Below are positions 49,701-63,300 of a DNA stretch of 64,000 bases, piece by piece; position 1 is the first letter of the stretch; each line of letters begins with the position of its first letter. The stretch comes from Chamaea fasciata. Taxonomy: Eukaryota; Chordata; Aves; Passeriformes; Sylviidae. The stretch lies in the NCBI GenBank assembly GCA_029207755.1, contig JARCOQ010000003.1:94318646-94382645 (forward strand), read 5' to 3'. The notes beneath the pieces are model-generated. The model was not told the origin of the DNA. It made no database searches and was given only the letters and a program-made list of their open reading frames with translations. Made by a program: the position numbers and the translations under genes.

Positions 49701-52335
49701 TCATCAGTGTTCCCTCTGGGTATTTTCAGGTAGCAGCTATATTGGGATTGTGTAGTACATAGAAAACAGGAACTTGAAACTGAGCAAGGCTTTCAAATGC
49801 TTAATTTGAAAACATAAATGGACATACAATAACGTGTATTTTTTTCTTGATTTTTATATTCCAAAATAATTAACAGGAATGAAAACAATTCATTTTCCTC
49901 TTCAGACACTTCAAATGATGTTTGCCAGCAGAAGTAATAATCACATCTTTGGCCTTTTTTCAATACAATGATATTGCAAAGAACTTTTTTTTTTGTCAAT
50001 CAACTAATATTTAGTTTGCCTAATTCATACACAGAACTCTAGAGTCTCAGCAGATAGAAATTAGAATAATGTAAAAATGCAGCACATGTAAAAACATCTC
50101 GAAAGAGATGGGAAGCCTTAAATGCTGTTTTAAAATCGGTTTTTATGTAGAAATTTTGAATTAAATAACCTTAGAAGATTTAAAAGTTCTACCTATTCCT
50201 TTAAAAGCATATTTTTATGTGAGTTATTGCCATTACAGTGTAGACCCTTATTTTTCAAATAACTTTACATTAGAAATGTATTAACATCTAAATGTGAGCA
50301 CAAAAGAATTACTTATTTGTGGAAGCATTTTTTTTTACCAAAACTAAAATAGTAGACACTAGCTCACCAATTTTACTTCTCCCAGAATGTGAATGTCCAA
50401 GTCTTGCTCAAACTGGAACCTTTTACTGCTGCCAAGACTCCATAATCAGGAAAAAGAGTCTCTCACCTCTCTGAGCATTTTTGCAATGACCAAATGTCAT
50501 GTGTGACAAACAGGTGGCAGTGAGCAGGGGAACTGAAGACTGGAGAACAGTACAACAGTCTGAGTCAAATAGATCTCTGGCTGCAAGACATCACAAAGTA
50601 AAAGTTGCACACTAAGTAATTTATGTACTGATTGTAAAATTACCTTGATTTTTGTAATGATGATAAAACTACCTTGGTTTTATTTTTTATAATTTTCAGG
50701 GGTTTTTGCATCTTTTTATTAATGTATATTCTATATTAGCTTTAATATATATTCTAGTTATTTTTTTCCTGTCTGACAGCATGGTAATATTCCTTCACTT
50801 TCAAAAAAGTTCAAACCAGCATTTTCGTCTGAAATCTTAAACAAGATTCTCCAGTCACTCTGCAAGCTGGTCCTTCTCCCATGCCTTGCAGTAGGTTTTT
50901 AACCTCAGAATCTAGTGGTAGACATCTTAATTTCAATATTGTTACCAGTTGCTGCACTGGTCATTTTGCCACATTCCTGCTACAGGCTGTTTGAACCAGA
51001 ACTCACTCCTAGGTTATTTCCTGAAGAAGAAGAATCAGATGAAAATGCCACTGCTCTTTGTCCATGGCAGTTGACAGAGGGCAAGAAGTCTCAGGATCCT
51101 CTCTTCCTGCACATCCATCTGACATGTGGAGAGCCAGGGTGGGATTCTGGACTGTGCCCAATGCAGGAGTTTTCCCCCTTGGATGTCCATAATTATCACC
51201 ATGTATCACTGAACTGACTGGCACACGCAAACTCACACCAGGGCATGGCATAAACTGTCTTTTGCCACGCTGGTGTTTGGAGAGTTGGGGACTTTGATAG
51301 AATGGAGGATGGGTGTGTCACACTGAGAAAGAGACATAAGAGGAGGGACTGTTCAGGATGGATTATGCTGGAAGGAAGGGAGGAGCGAGACCCTGCTCTT
51401 GGAGGTAGATCAGGTAGTAGGAAACAAGGCTGTGGGAAATCACACTGACAAAACCATTGATTTTATTATATTTGAATTTTCACCAACTACTGGCCTTGAA
51501 AACTAGGAACAAGACTTTTGAAGTAGTTATTGGAAAGGTGCAAGAGGCAATAGAGATTTCCTAAAGAGGAAGCAGGTGAGTAGACACCTAGAGCCTTTCC
51601 TTTTGAGAGCTGACTAGCCAGCCCCAGGACATGGTGAATGAAAGGCTGACAATAAACACAGAACTAAAGACAGTTGTCATCTCCGGGGCTTTAATTTTAC
51701 CTGTACCAGGCTGTTTAAGAAGATATCACAGCCTCTGGAAGGAAGCAATGGGAAACTTTGAACTCCAACAAGGAGATCTTTCTTTTCTGTCAGAGGAAAG
51801 GGCAACTTAATTACCCTGTTCTGCTCTGCTCAGCCATGGTGGCATTCCTGCTGAATACAAAGTGCTGAGCAGGAGTGAGGGCTTAATAGAAGAACCAGCA
51901 CTGAGCTGATTCACTCTGTTTTGAGAAACGTCTTATTATTTATTTGCTGGCATCAGTTTTGCCATTAGCTCTAAGGAGAGAAGTAAACAATATTTTTCTG
52001 ATGCACCCATCAGTCCTTCCTCAAAATGCACAGTTGCTCAGTTCTTAACTGGAGATGTTTTTATTGTGGAGTTGCAGGCATTTTGACTGCCCCACTGCCC
52101 CTTTGCCTATGGCCAGTCTCTGATGCTGTTGAGACTTTACTGGGCCTAAAAGTTTGTATATAAATGAACAAATGTTTTCTGGTTATATCATTAATCTTTT
52201 ATGTACCTTCCACTCCATTTTCTTCCCTGTCAAAAGACTCTGTAATCTCTTCCAATGACTTTAAAAATGTAAAAACAGTGATTTTCAAATAGCTGTTTCT
52301 GTAGTTAATTTTCTGAAATGCGCTTTTCAAAGCTT

Positions 52336-52452
52336 TGTAATATTTTTGTTTTTTTTCTTGGTCCCTTTTTGTGTGTTTGAGGGAGAGGGTTTTTGTTGTT
52401 TTGGTTTGGTTTTGGGTTTTGGTTAGTGGTTTTTTGTGATTTCGTTTTTGAA
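52336..52452. repeat. G/T-rich low-complexity tract
   Basis: T runs mixed with GGTTTTGGTTTGG-type units. It resembles other GT-rich simple sequence and contains no recognisable gene. Confidence 0.7.
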
Positions 52453-53541
52453 GGATTTTTAGGTAGAATTCTCTACGTCATTAAGTCCACTGTTTTATGC
52501 AGCAAATATAAACCAGATTCCTGTTGCATCACACCCCAAATAAAGTGAATGACTGCTGCAGAGATTCAACCTTTTAAAGAGAAATTGTACAATATTATCA
52601 ATGGACAAATTGACTGAAAAGCTAACTTTTGAATTTTTAAATTAAAAAAAAAGAAGGATCTTAGCCTGCAATCATTTATTTTCACCTGTTCGTAAATAAT
52701 GTTAGTCCTCATAAGTTTATCTAATTCTACGATGGACATTTTGTTATCAAAGGGAAAAGAAAACAGAAGTCCTCGATGCATGCCAAAAAGCCGTTTACAA
52801 AAGACCATTTTCTTAATCTCACTGAAATTTCAGACAGGGAAGTTGAGTCATTTACAAAAGGAATTCTGATGTCAGTATCGTAAAAATACACATTTTTCTA
52901 CTGGTGAATGTTCATAAACTTGGAAATTCTCAAAACTTTTCTACCATCAGACAAAAACCTGTGAAGAACTCCCAGACTGAGGTACTTATTTATTATTCTT
53001 CACTTTTGACATTTTATGACCCCACACAGACTAGATGAGTAATTCTATCAGTGGTAATTCTAACCAGATAATCAAACAGTGTGAATAAAAACATTGCCAC
53101 TGTGGGACAACATCCCCTCAGAGACCTAACTTATATTTTCCTTCCTCTGAACGCTTCTTCTGGCTCTCATCTCTGTCCTCCACATCCTGTTACCACAGTA
53201 AACATATAGCATGACAATGCTGGGGAATATTCTTTTATGAGAACCATTTCTGTATTTGAAAGAAGCAGATAAGCTTTCAGGAACCCCGAGTCCTTCTTTG
53301 GATATAAAATAGAAGCTCTGAGCTCCAGAGCTAAATCCTAGCTACTTTGTTTATTAATTAGATGTGTAAATCATTTAAGACAACCGAGAGTGGCTGGGCA
53401 GCTTGAGCCTCAGGAATAGCATGGGGAATGCTAGATAAGATAAGAAGGTGATTATCACTCACTGGAGAAAAAAAATAACAGGTAATGTATTGCCAAAGGA
53501 GGAGGGAAAGGTTGATGGGGGGAGGGAGGAGAAATACCACA

Positions 53542-53585
53542 ATGTTCCATTAAAAATGTTCCATTAAAAATTTCCATTAAAAATC
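53542..53585. repeat. Three-copy tandem repeat (TTCCATTAAAAATG)
   Basis: Three neighbouring copies of a 14-15 bp TTCCATTAAAAAT unit, the last shortened by loss of the G. Confidence 0.88.
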
Positions 53586-56500
53586 TCTTGACTTCCAGTT
53601 TTATGGATTTGAGTTCCTACCATCATCTTTTGAAAGTGTTTTGTTTACTTAGTAAGGAACATGACACAAGAGGAAAAAAGAGGAAGCAGTGAAACAATAA
53701 GAAAGCATTTTTGCTCTGAGGCCTCAGGGTGGAAAGCCATGCTCCTCTAGGGACGGGACTCAAAAAGGAAATGCAGCACCTAAAAAGTAGAGACAGAACC
53801 CTACTGGCGAAGAAAAAGGAAAATAAATTTTGGCTGTGGAATGAGCCATTTTTTGAGGTGGAACCAGCTCCACAGCTGGGCAGCTGAAGGATGAGATGCA
53901 ATACATTGATTTTCACTTACAAAAACATCTCACAGAGCTCTTTTATATGATATTGTGTGCATGTACCTAAAGGAGAATTGTCAAGAACAGCTAAATGGTA
54001 AAGAGGAAAATTCTCTATAAGAAAACAGATAAAATAAAGATTATGAAGATGTATCTTACCAAGCAACCATTATTGTAGGGAGGCTCTAAGTGAGATAAAC
54101 AGTAGGACAGCTTGTTCATTATAGCACACTGTACATTGTATATCATAATAACTGCACTGTACTGATATTCCAGCACTTCCAAGAAGCTTTACATTATTTC
54201 TCTTTTTTTTTCCTCTGTAGGCTCCTGATTCAGGGACGAGATCATCCTGTGCTAATAGAGATTCGAGTACACGATCCTTGAAATGATTTGGCTAGTTACT
54301 ATGCTGTGGAATGTCTTCTCACAATAATGTCTATTCTATAGTTTATTTTCTGACTGTAAATAAAAGCCATTAAAAAGCCTTATAAAACAACACTTTGGCA
54401 CAGCTCTATTTATAACACACCTCTCTGTATGGAGATTGTCTGATTATGCTTTATGTTCTGACATTTAAAAAAGCACATTCTGAGCTTTATATTCTGAGCA
54501 TTTAAAAAGGTCCTTAAGAGCTTAAAGCACAGTAGCACAAAATAATTTACTGTTGTTTGAAGAAGACTTTCAAACAGCTCTCCAGGTGCCTCTGAAGCAA
54601 GTGTTGACTTTTTGCCTGCTGGTGTGAAAGCTGGAGGACAGTCATGCCCAGTGTCATGGAAGCTCCTCAGCATGTGGGATCAGTCAACTTCCATCAATCC
54701 ACATGAGCCATAGGCTTGGCTTTTTCCATGCTGTGTCAGTTATTTGTAACTACAAAGAGTGTCATGTTCAATGACCAGTGGCAATAGAAAAAAATTGTAG
54801 AAACTTCATCTGTACCTCACTCAAGTGCAAAAAATGCCCTAAAATAAACTTAGCTTTAGAAAAAGAGACCTGTCCTGTGATATCTCGTATCTGAAGAGAT
54901 TTGTCTGGCTCCTCTGGAGTTTTCATGTCCTTTATTGTCTCGGGGTATTTTACAATAATAAGAATCTTCTAGCAAGAGTCTGTGTAGTGCCAGAGATTCA
55001 ACAGAAAAGTGGACTGAAGTGGACTGAATACCAGATCCTGGGCTGTGCAGCTTTCTGCAGTGTCAAAGAATTTTAAGTTTACAGAGAAAACCTCCTTTTC
55101 CATGACAGAAGGCCTAGGACTGAGTTTCATGACTCCTGCAGCCAGTACCACCACATCCCCTCTAAAGCTTTGCTCTGTGCTTTAGCACCTCTACCCACCA
55201 GAATGAGTAGGACCCCCTGCTTGGTTAAAACCCTTCTTTGCTCCACCCATTCCAGACTGAAGTCTCTTCTCCAGAGAACAGATTGCACTACATCAACACA
55301 GACTCACTGGGAGCAATGGTCTTCATCCATTGTGAATTTGTTGATGGACATGAATCTCACAGCCACCTTGGGTCACTCTGGCCCAGGGACTCTTGCTTTG
55401 GGAATTTAACCTGGTCCTAAGAAATGCCCAAATGGAGCTCTGCCTCTCAGCCACTCCTTCCTTGCCTGTGAGAATTGTGCACCACAGGGGCATCAAGAGT
55501 GTGAAACTTTTACAGCAAAAAGGAAAAAGGGAAAAGCAGAGTTTTCTTCAGCAGTGTCAGTCCTACGCAAAGTCTTCTAGTGGTGTTTGAACTTATCCAA
55601 GCTGGTCTTTTATTCACAGGGTATTTGACAAGAGCTACAGCTCTTGAGCCAGTCCCAGCTGGAGTCACTTGGCACTCGGCTCTCAGCTGTGGCAGGTGTT
55701 TGTGCCACCTCTGGCTGGCATTATTCCCAGAAATACCCAGGGAGTACAAGTGATACTGAAGAGACACAATATTTGTGTTACATGTTTTTCCCCAAATGTT
55801 TTAGTTCTTCGACTGTATTTTCTAGAGCCCTCCAAAGCTGTCATGGACCCTTAAGTTATTTCTCTATCACAGAAAACTTTCTACTGGTCATAAACTACTT
55901 CTGAATTTTAGTGGGGTCATTAGTCACTTTCTGGAAGAACACAGTTCAGTAAAGTGCATCAGGACACAAAAAATATTTCTGGCAGAAGACACCAGCATGA
56001 AGGGTGATTCACCCACAGGAGGGACTACAGTAAATTACAAAGCAGCCTGGAAAGCTGACAGCAGGGATGAACAGAGGAAAGCAAATGTGATTTTATATAG
56101 TAGGAACTTGATATATGAAGGGGAATTAAGATCAAGTTTAAAAAATGATGACTGAGCATAATCAAACTACATCCATCTCATTAAAGCAAGTTTATTTTCA
56201 GCTTGTTACTTTGATATAACTTTCTTATCTTTTCATGCTCTATCTTTTATCTTTGATAAAGGAAGCTGAATAAAACTGTCCATCAAAGACAGTTGTGCTT
56301 TACTCATCTTTTGAGATGTGTGAGCCATATGTACACTCTGACAGCAGGGGATCTTTCCCACAATACCATGACCTGGAGGATTTTCTAGCCTGCAGTAACT
56401 GCAGATGCATGCCTGAGGCTGTCTCCTCTGCACCTACCTTCTGTGGCTGCTGCAGGGGCAGATCAGGGCATCCTGGCAGCTCCTCCAGATGCAGAAACAC

Positions 56501-59500
56501 AGAATGCACCATGACTGAAAATAATGGCAGGAGTGAAGGCTGTGCCTTGTGCGCATCAGGAGCACATCAAGGAGAGTGGTTTGGGAGAAGAAAGTCTCTC
56601 TTCTCCTTCATGTGATTATCTACAAATACATCCACACTGTGGGTCACTCCATGAATCTTACCTACTTTCCCAGAAAGCTGCTATCAAAAAGGCTTTGCTC
56701 TTTGAAAGCTAAAGAAAAGAACAGGATGCATAGACTGAAAAGTCTTTCTTACGAGAGGTGTAAGAAGTGGACTCAAGTCTCACCAGGGAGTATGCTTACA
56801 AAGGAAACACTAAAAACTTCCTTCAGCTGAGTGACAATACAGTAAGATGAAAGAACACTGAAAACCCCACATTCTGTGAATACAAAGCAGGTATGTGTTT
56901 CCTTCAGTTGTGGGAAGTAGGTCTACACCTTTTACTAGGTACTCATGATCCTCTAAAAGAGGATTTTAGCAGAGATTTACACATGGGTGGAAATCTGGTC
57001 TGTTTGGCCAAATACTTTTTAATAGAACTCCTTCTGCTATTACTGCGAATGCCATTACTAAGAATAAGCAAACTTGTTTTAGCTTAAGAGATAGCCCAGA
57101 ATCAGCCATCACTCAACTGCTTTTATGACATCCAGGTGAATGGAGGGGAATTGGATGTTCTCCAATGGCTCTTGTGAATTTGAAAATCTGTTTGGCTATT
57201 AGTGCATGGATGTAGAAACATCAATCACAGTATTATTCCTATGCGCAAGTGCTTGGAAAAAACACAGTCAGGATGTTTCTTTGTTCCTATGTATAGTTAA
57301 TAATAATAATACATTCCCTCCTGAGTTGCCTACTTTAAATAGGAGTATCTACCTACAGAGCAATGTGCTGTTGGATTAAAGCTACAAAACACGCAGACAT
57401 CAGCAACATATTGTTTTCTGGCAGCAAGGGTTTGTCACACCTTGTTAGTAAAGAATTTAATTTTCAGCCCAGTATATTGAGTGCAGGACGGGCTGGCCCC
57501 TCAGGCTTTAAATTAATGTTTTAAATGAGACAGAAACATTCCAGGGAAGAGAAATTACCTGAAAATCACATCTTCTGGCACATAATTTTACTCCATAATT
57601 TTGACATCTGAATTAAATCAGACTTGTATCTCTATTGCTATTTCAGAAGGATATTTTTAGGAGTCTGATGTAGGAATGAAGGACCAAAGGAAAGAGAGAT
57701 GCAAAAAGAACCAGAGAGGACTTAATAAAACATTATTATTATTAAATAAACATTATTTGCACATAAAAAACATGCTAAAAATACCAAAACAAAACCAAGT
57801 TTCAGTAATTACGCTAGAATAATCACCAGGACTTGGAGACAAAAAAGGAGCCTAGAACACTGATCCAAATGCTTAACAAGATGAAAATTTTGAAATATGG
57901 ATGCTTTTGCTTTTCAGAAACTGGGTACTGAGATATTTGAAATGAAAATAACTGATTTCTTAAACCTGCACATTTACTGAAGATAAGGTGGGAAGTACTT
58001 GTTTAATAATCATTACTACCCAGGTTTTCTTGTTATTCTTTCCTTTAACCAAGGAGAAACAGATGATTCAGTGCAACTACAGGGATTTTCTAATATTTGT
58101 GTGCTTTATTCCTTGAGAGGACCCATGACACAATGAGTAAATTTTCCATTGTCAAGGTTTCACACAGACTATGACCTTCCACATTAAAATAGTACGTCTG
58201 AAGATTAATGTGCAACAAAAGAAGTTCAGTTACAGACAAGATTTTAATGACATTTTACACAGGGCTTTAATGCCTTGTCAACTCTGATTTGGGGCCCAAA
58301 AAATGGCATCTGCCATTTTAGAAACATGCAAATGACAGTGCCCTTTAAAAGACAGTTTCTTTTGTTAAAATAAAGGATCATTTAATTTTAATGGAATAAA
58401 GGGGGCATAAAAAGAAGTAGGATCTACAATGATCTAGGCCTCATAGGAGTGAAACCCAAGATATGACGCAAACAGTTTCATATTGTTTAAATCTTGATAA
58501 AAACAAATATTTTAAGGATTTTAGATTTCTATACCATTTGGAAATGCAGAAGACTTGTCTCAGTTCTGTATTCCACATTCACCATTTGCTGTTGTCTCAT
58601 GTGTTTTTGTAACATGAATTCTGATGTGGTTGGAGTGACAAAATGCAGCTGATAAAGCAGATAATTCTGTCCCTGACTTCCAGCCTTCCTAACATGGCGT
58701 GCTGGTGCTACTGACCAACAGAAAAGGTAATTCATTTAAATCATGGATTTTGGGATGAATAGCGGTCACAGTGCTTGTCATGATTTTCATTCCCACTTAA
58801 TATCTCTTTGGGACATGAACAGTAGCACAGTACAAGGTGGGACAGGATGTTGATTCTAGTATATAGTTCACACAAGATATTTTGTCTCTGCAAAAATAAT
58901 CAATCCAAGTTCCAACTTTATAACATGATGTTACAGTATAAATATACTTTTTAATCCCACTTTGGTAGGAGCTTGCTAGTGGATTGCCTAGGACAGATCC
59001 ACAGTTAGCATGAATGAATGGCCATGGGGAGCTGTATTACTTTCAAACGAATTTTAGTCCTTATAATGATAAATATGGGGAAAACTCAATTACTTTAAAA
59101 TACTACTGCACTACCAAGGTTCCTTGCTCTGCATATTCTGAATACTCAGGAATTCAGACTAAGGAGGTGTTGAAATCACCTGTGCTCACTTGGGCATCAC
59201 TTGGGAAAAATGAGGATTCGCTGGGAAAGACAGCAGCTCAGGGCAGGAGAGTGAGGCCAGGACCCCAATCCAGAAAATTTGCTTTTCACACATTTTAGCT
59301 GCAGCTGCAGGTGAATTTAATTTAATTGGTGATTATTTACTACTTCTCATGAGTCTTCCCCCAATTTCAGGAATGTTTTTTGGAGATTACTTCAACACAA
59401 GTAAAATGTGTGGGACAATGTGTTGGTGTGTCCCTTTGAAAATATGGGAAAAATTGCAAAGCTGGGTTTGATTTTATGCAGTGTAAGCATACATTTCTGT

Positions 59501-60241
59501 GACTATTCCTCAAATCCTGCTGTAGTAATTCTTCATATAAGTTAGAGTTTATTTTCTTCTTGCTTCATGTGATTAATCTTTTAGTGAAAGAAGAAGAAGA
59601 AAAATATTTCTTTCCACATTGATTATCACCCAAAATTCTCTGTGATGTAGATGAATTACCATGAGCTTTGTTTGTAGATGCATGGTCTTGGCGAACACAG
59701 AAGGATGTGAGAAGCTGAAGGTCAAACAGTGAGGCAGCACTGAAGGAGAAAACACACCCTGCTCATTTTGGTTCCTGTTCCAGGACAGAGGTTCCTATTC
59801 TGAACCTCTCTGCTATTTCGTCATCCAAATTAGTGTGGGCACAAAGAGAAGGTTTAAGAAATATGCCAAAAATCAGTGTACCTAGGCAGATGATAGAAAG
59901 CAGAGGAGAATGTACCATGTCTTTGAATGCCTGCCCCTGCCCAAAGGCAAGCTTATTTATCTCTGGCTCTGCCAGTTCTGTTGCTTTTTTGTCCGACCTG
60001 TTCTTAAAAAACAACTCTGGCAATCTCCTCCCTTCGTTAGGCAATCTCTCCTGGGAACTGGGCTGTATATCCCAGGTCTCTAGATTTGCCTTTCATTGCA
60101 ACAGTCCTGGGGAATTGCCGTTCACATGCTGACTTGTTGTGGCGAGTCTTCATAGAGCTCCAGGAGATAAGACACTTTGTGGGCTGCTACCATCCAGGGC
60201 GTTTAGTCCCTGGGTAAGGGCTGGGCTAATGAGGGAGCTTC

Positions 60242-60359
60242 TGCATTGGCTGGGGAAGGATGGCTGTAAGTTGTGAGTGTGTATGTAGAGGTTTGCAGAT
60301 TGCATTGGGTGGGGAAGGATGGCTGTAAGTTGTGAGTGTGCATATAGAGGTTTGCAGAT
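60242..60359. repeat. 59-bp tandem duplication
   Basis: Copy one spans 60242-60300 and copy two 60301-60359, head to tail. They differ at three positions by eye (C/G at unit position 9 and two transitions in the GTGTATGTAG part), so the duplication is fairly recent. Confidence 0.93.
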
Positions 60360-63300
60360 GTACATAACATTAATTCTGGCAGCCATGGCCCTTCAGCAAC
60401 AGCTATAAAGTGTTCTGGCCCAAATAGAGAGCTGGGCTAATGTTGCTGTGTGTAGGCACAAGTCAGAAAAGAGTTTCAGCTGGTCTTTCTGATACAGCAA
60501 GAGCCCCAGGAGCTTTGGAAGCAGGGAAAAGGCAGAGTTAGGAGTGAGCAGGCAATAGAAGGGAAACAAAATATTCACAAGTTTGTAAATTTTAAGATGC
60601 TACAATACAGATGTGATAGGGCTTTTTTGGATAAAACCTAAGGGATGGTTTTCAACCTTCCATCCCTAATGGCAGTGAATAAAATATTAATATATAACAT
60701 TTCTTTTTTTTTTTCATTGAGTCTAAGTGGGTGCTTTTTTAATACCACTTCTTATATACCCAGCACTTATTCTGTCTAAATATCAGTACATCAGTTACAT
60801 CAGTACATCTGTAAATCAAGACCAACATGTATCTCAGAGCACATTACCCATTCCTAGTGACTACATCCATTGTAATGGATATTATATTTTAATAATTGAT
60901 GTTTCACATGCCCTATTTTTCTCTTCTTTGCACTGAGACCTTCTCCAAATGCATTTGAAGCACTCCTGGTACATGGAAGGTAACGATGAAGTGAAACTAC
61001 ACTGTAATCTTTTCCCTTTTGGAGATGGACAGAATTTACATGTTAAATTAGAGTAAAATTTCAACTCATTCAGTGGATTCCTGTTACAATGGTAAGGAAT
61101 TGAGGTTTTGTGATACCTTCTCCAAATTCACTGGAAAGGAAATCATGAAACATTCATGTAAGTAAATTACAGCTCCACACCCTATTAGTCATAGAACTTG
61201 AAAGTAATTTGAAATCTTGAGCATATATGAATTATTGAACAATGAGCGAAAATGAAAGAAACTGGGGACTATAACTTGCGCTTCCACCATTTGTGTAAAT
61301 TGCTACTGTGGAACTTCGGTTCAGTAATTTCAGGGCAGTGTTGAAAGAGCAGCAGAAACCTGTAATATTTAAAACCAGTAGGATCCTTATTACATAGCAA
61401 AGCCAGAAGGCAGCAACAGATCAAAGATGTGAAAGGACTTAAAAGGGAATGTGGATGGTTCCAGTTAGTCCCACCTGAGCTCATGGCTAGGTTGAGCACT
61501 ACTCCTCTTCTTGTTGCCCTCCTTCTATCTGGCTGGTAGAGAAGGACACAGTAACACATTTTGTTAAAGACAGCTGTGGCAAGCTGACAACAAAGGTGTG
61601 TCAAAGCATCATGTCTGGAAGTGGATGTGAGCTCTGTCCAAGAGTTGCCATCTATAGGAGGAAAGGGTGAAAATTTTTTTATAATACAGGCATAGGCACT
61701 GCAGAATAGCTATTTAGAGATACAGATTCAGTTTTTAGAATAGGTGTATGTGTAGACTTGAATTTTGTAAAAGGTCTTTTTTCCTGGTATTTAGGTCCTA
61801 ATTTTTATGTGGCAATTTACCTAAACAATTTTAGGACTCTTCTTTAAAATTTTCTCCTTTTCTTGGTATGAAGATTTGAGTGGCACTTTTTTTATGTCCA
61901 ACACCCAAGTCTCATTCAGTTTTTGAACTTCTCAGTACCTGTGCCTTCACTCATTAACTCTTCCTGTACCTTACAGGTTTCCCTTCTGGAATAATCTTAC
62001 ATATGGGCACTTTTTTGTTGATCCTACTAGTTAATTTAACCCCACCTGAGGCAAGACTAACTTCTGGAGCCACCGCTTTCATGGCAGCATTGTGTGTTAA
62101 CAAGACCAGATACTAAACCTTTTTTGTTTAGGAATGTGTTTCCCAATTGCAAACAAATTTCATGGCTATCAAACTAGATATCTGATATTCATGTCTAATT
62201 GATATCAGGGAACTAAAAACCTTCCATTTTCATTTGTAGTATTTATCTTCCTATGTTGTTAATATCTTTTCTAGAAACCTTAAGGAAATTTTTTCTATGC
62301 CATCACCACTACTGAAGAGATTACAGAAGTCTGCTGTTTATTTCTCTTTTCTCATTACTACTTCAATCTCAGAGATCAAATCTTGATTGCTATTTGATTG
62401 TGTTTTAGTTTTCTCTATGGTATTTATTTTTACATTCTGCACAGTAGTTCCAATTCCCAGATTTTATTTTCTGGACTTCATTAACTTCTTGTACATCAAT
62501 TTCTCAGTTGTTTCTCACTGGTATCTTTTAGTTTCCTACATGGAAACTCATTAACCATACCTTCTATCTGATGACTTTTACAAGAATCATTCCTTCTCCC
62601 AGTTCTGCTTCTTCTCTGCTCTCCCTTCCTTTTTTTTTCTTCTTTCTGATCAATAACTGGGGTCTCCAAGATCCTCTAGCAATCTTCTCCTTTTAGTCCA
62701 TGAATTAAAATTCATAGTCATGCACAGAACTCATACACAGACTTTGATAGAGTTCAAGAAGAGTCCTTTCTCTACAAGACCTTTCTGATATTTTCTAATG
62801 AAATACCTTCTTCTACTATCAAACTTTGTGCTCTTTGAATATTTATTGTTTTGACATGTCACTTCATTAAATCCAGCCAAGTTACAAATGTCTGTTAGTG
62901 AATGAGTTTTCTAACCCTGTCTATACCAGAACTGTTTCTTGGCTGTTTTCTCTGGGAGGATATGATCCTTGAGTTTAAAGAAAAATTTAGGCTGGCAAAA
63001 GGCAAAGCTGGAAAAGGGATACACATTTTGCATTTGTAGTTAATTTTAGAATGAGCTGAAGAACCTTTTGGCAAGTACATGCTGTGCTTTCATAATGGCC
63101 ACACTGGCACAGCCTATGTAGCACTGGAAGGGCCAAGTGGCAAGTTCTCTCTGCAGCTGTAAAATGAGACACTGGCCCTTGTCTGTGAGGACACACAGGA
63201 ACCTGGGTGTGCTGTTTGCTCATTGTCACAGGAGACCTGTGTGAGAGGGCTCCAAGCAGCACTTTGGAGATGGGCCAGGCAGCTTAGCTTGCCAGTCGAA

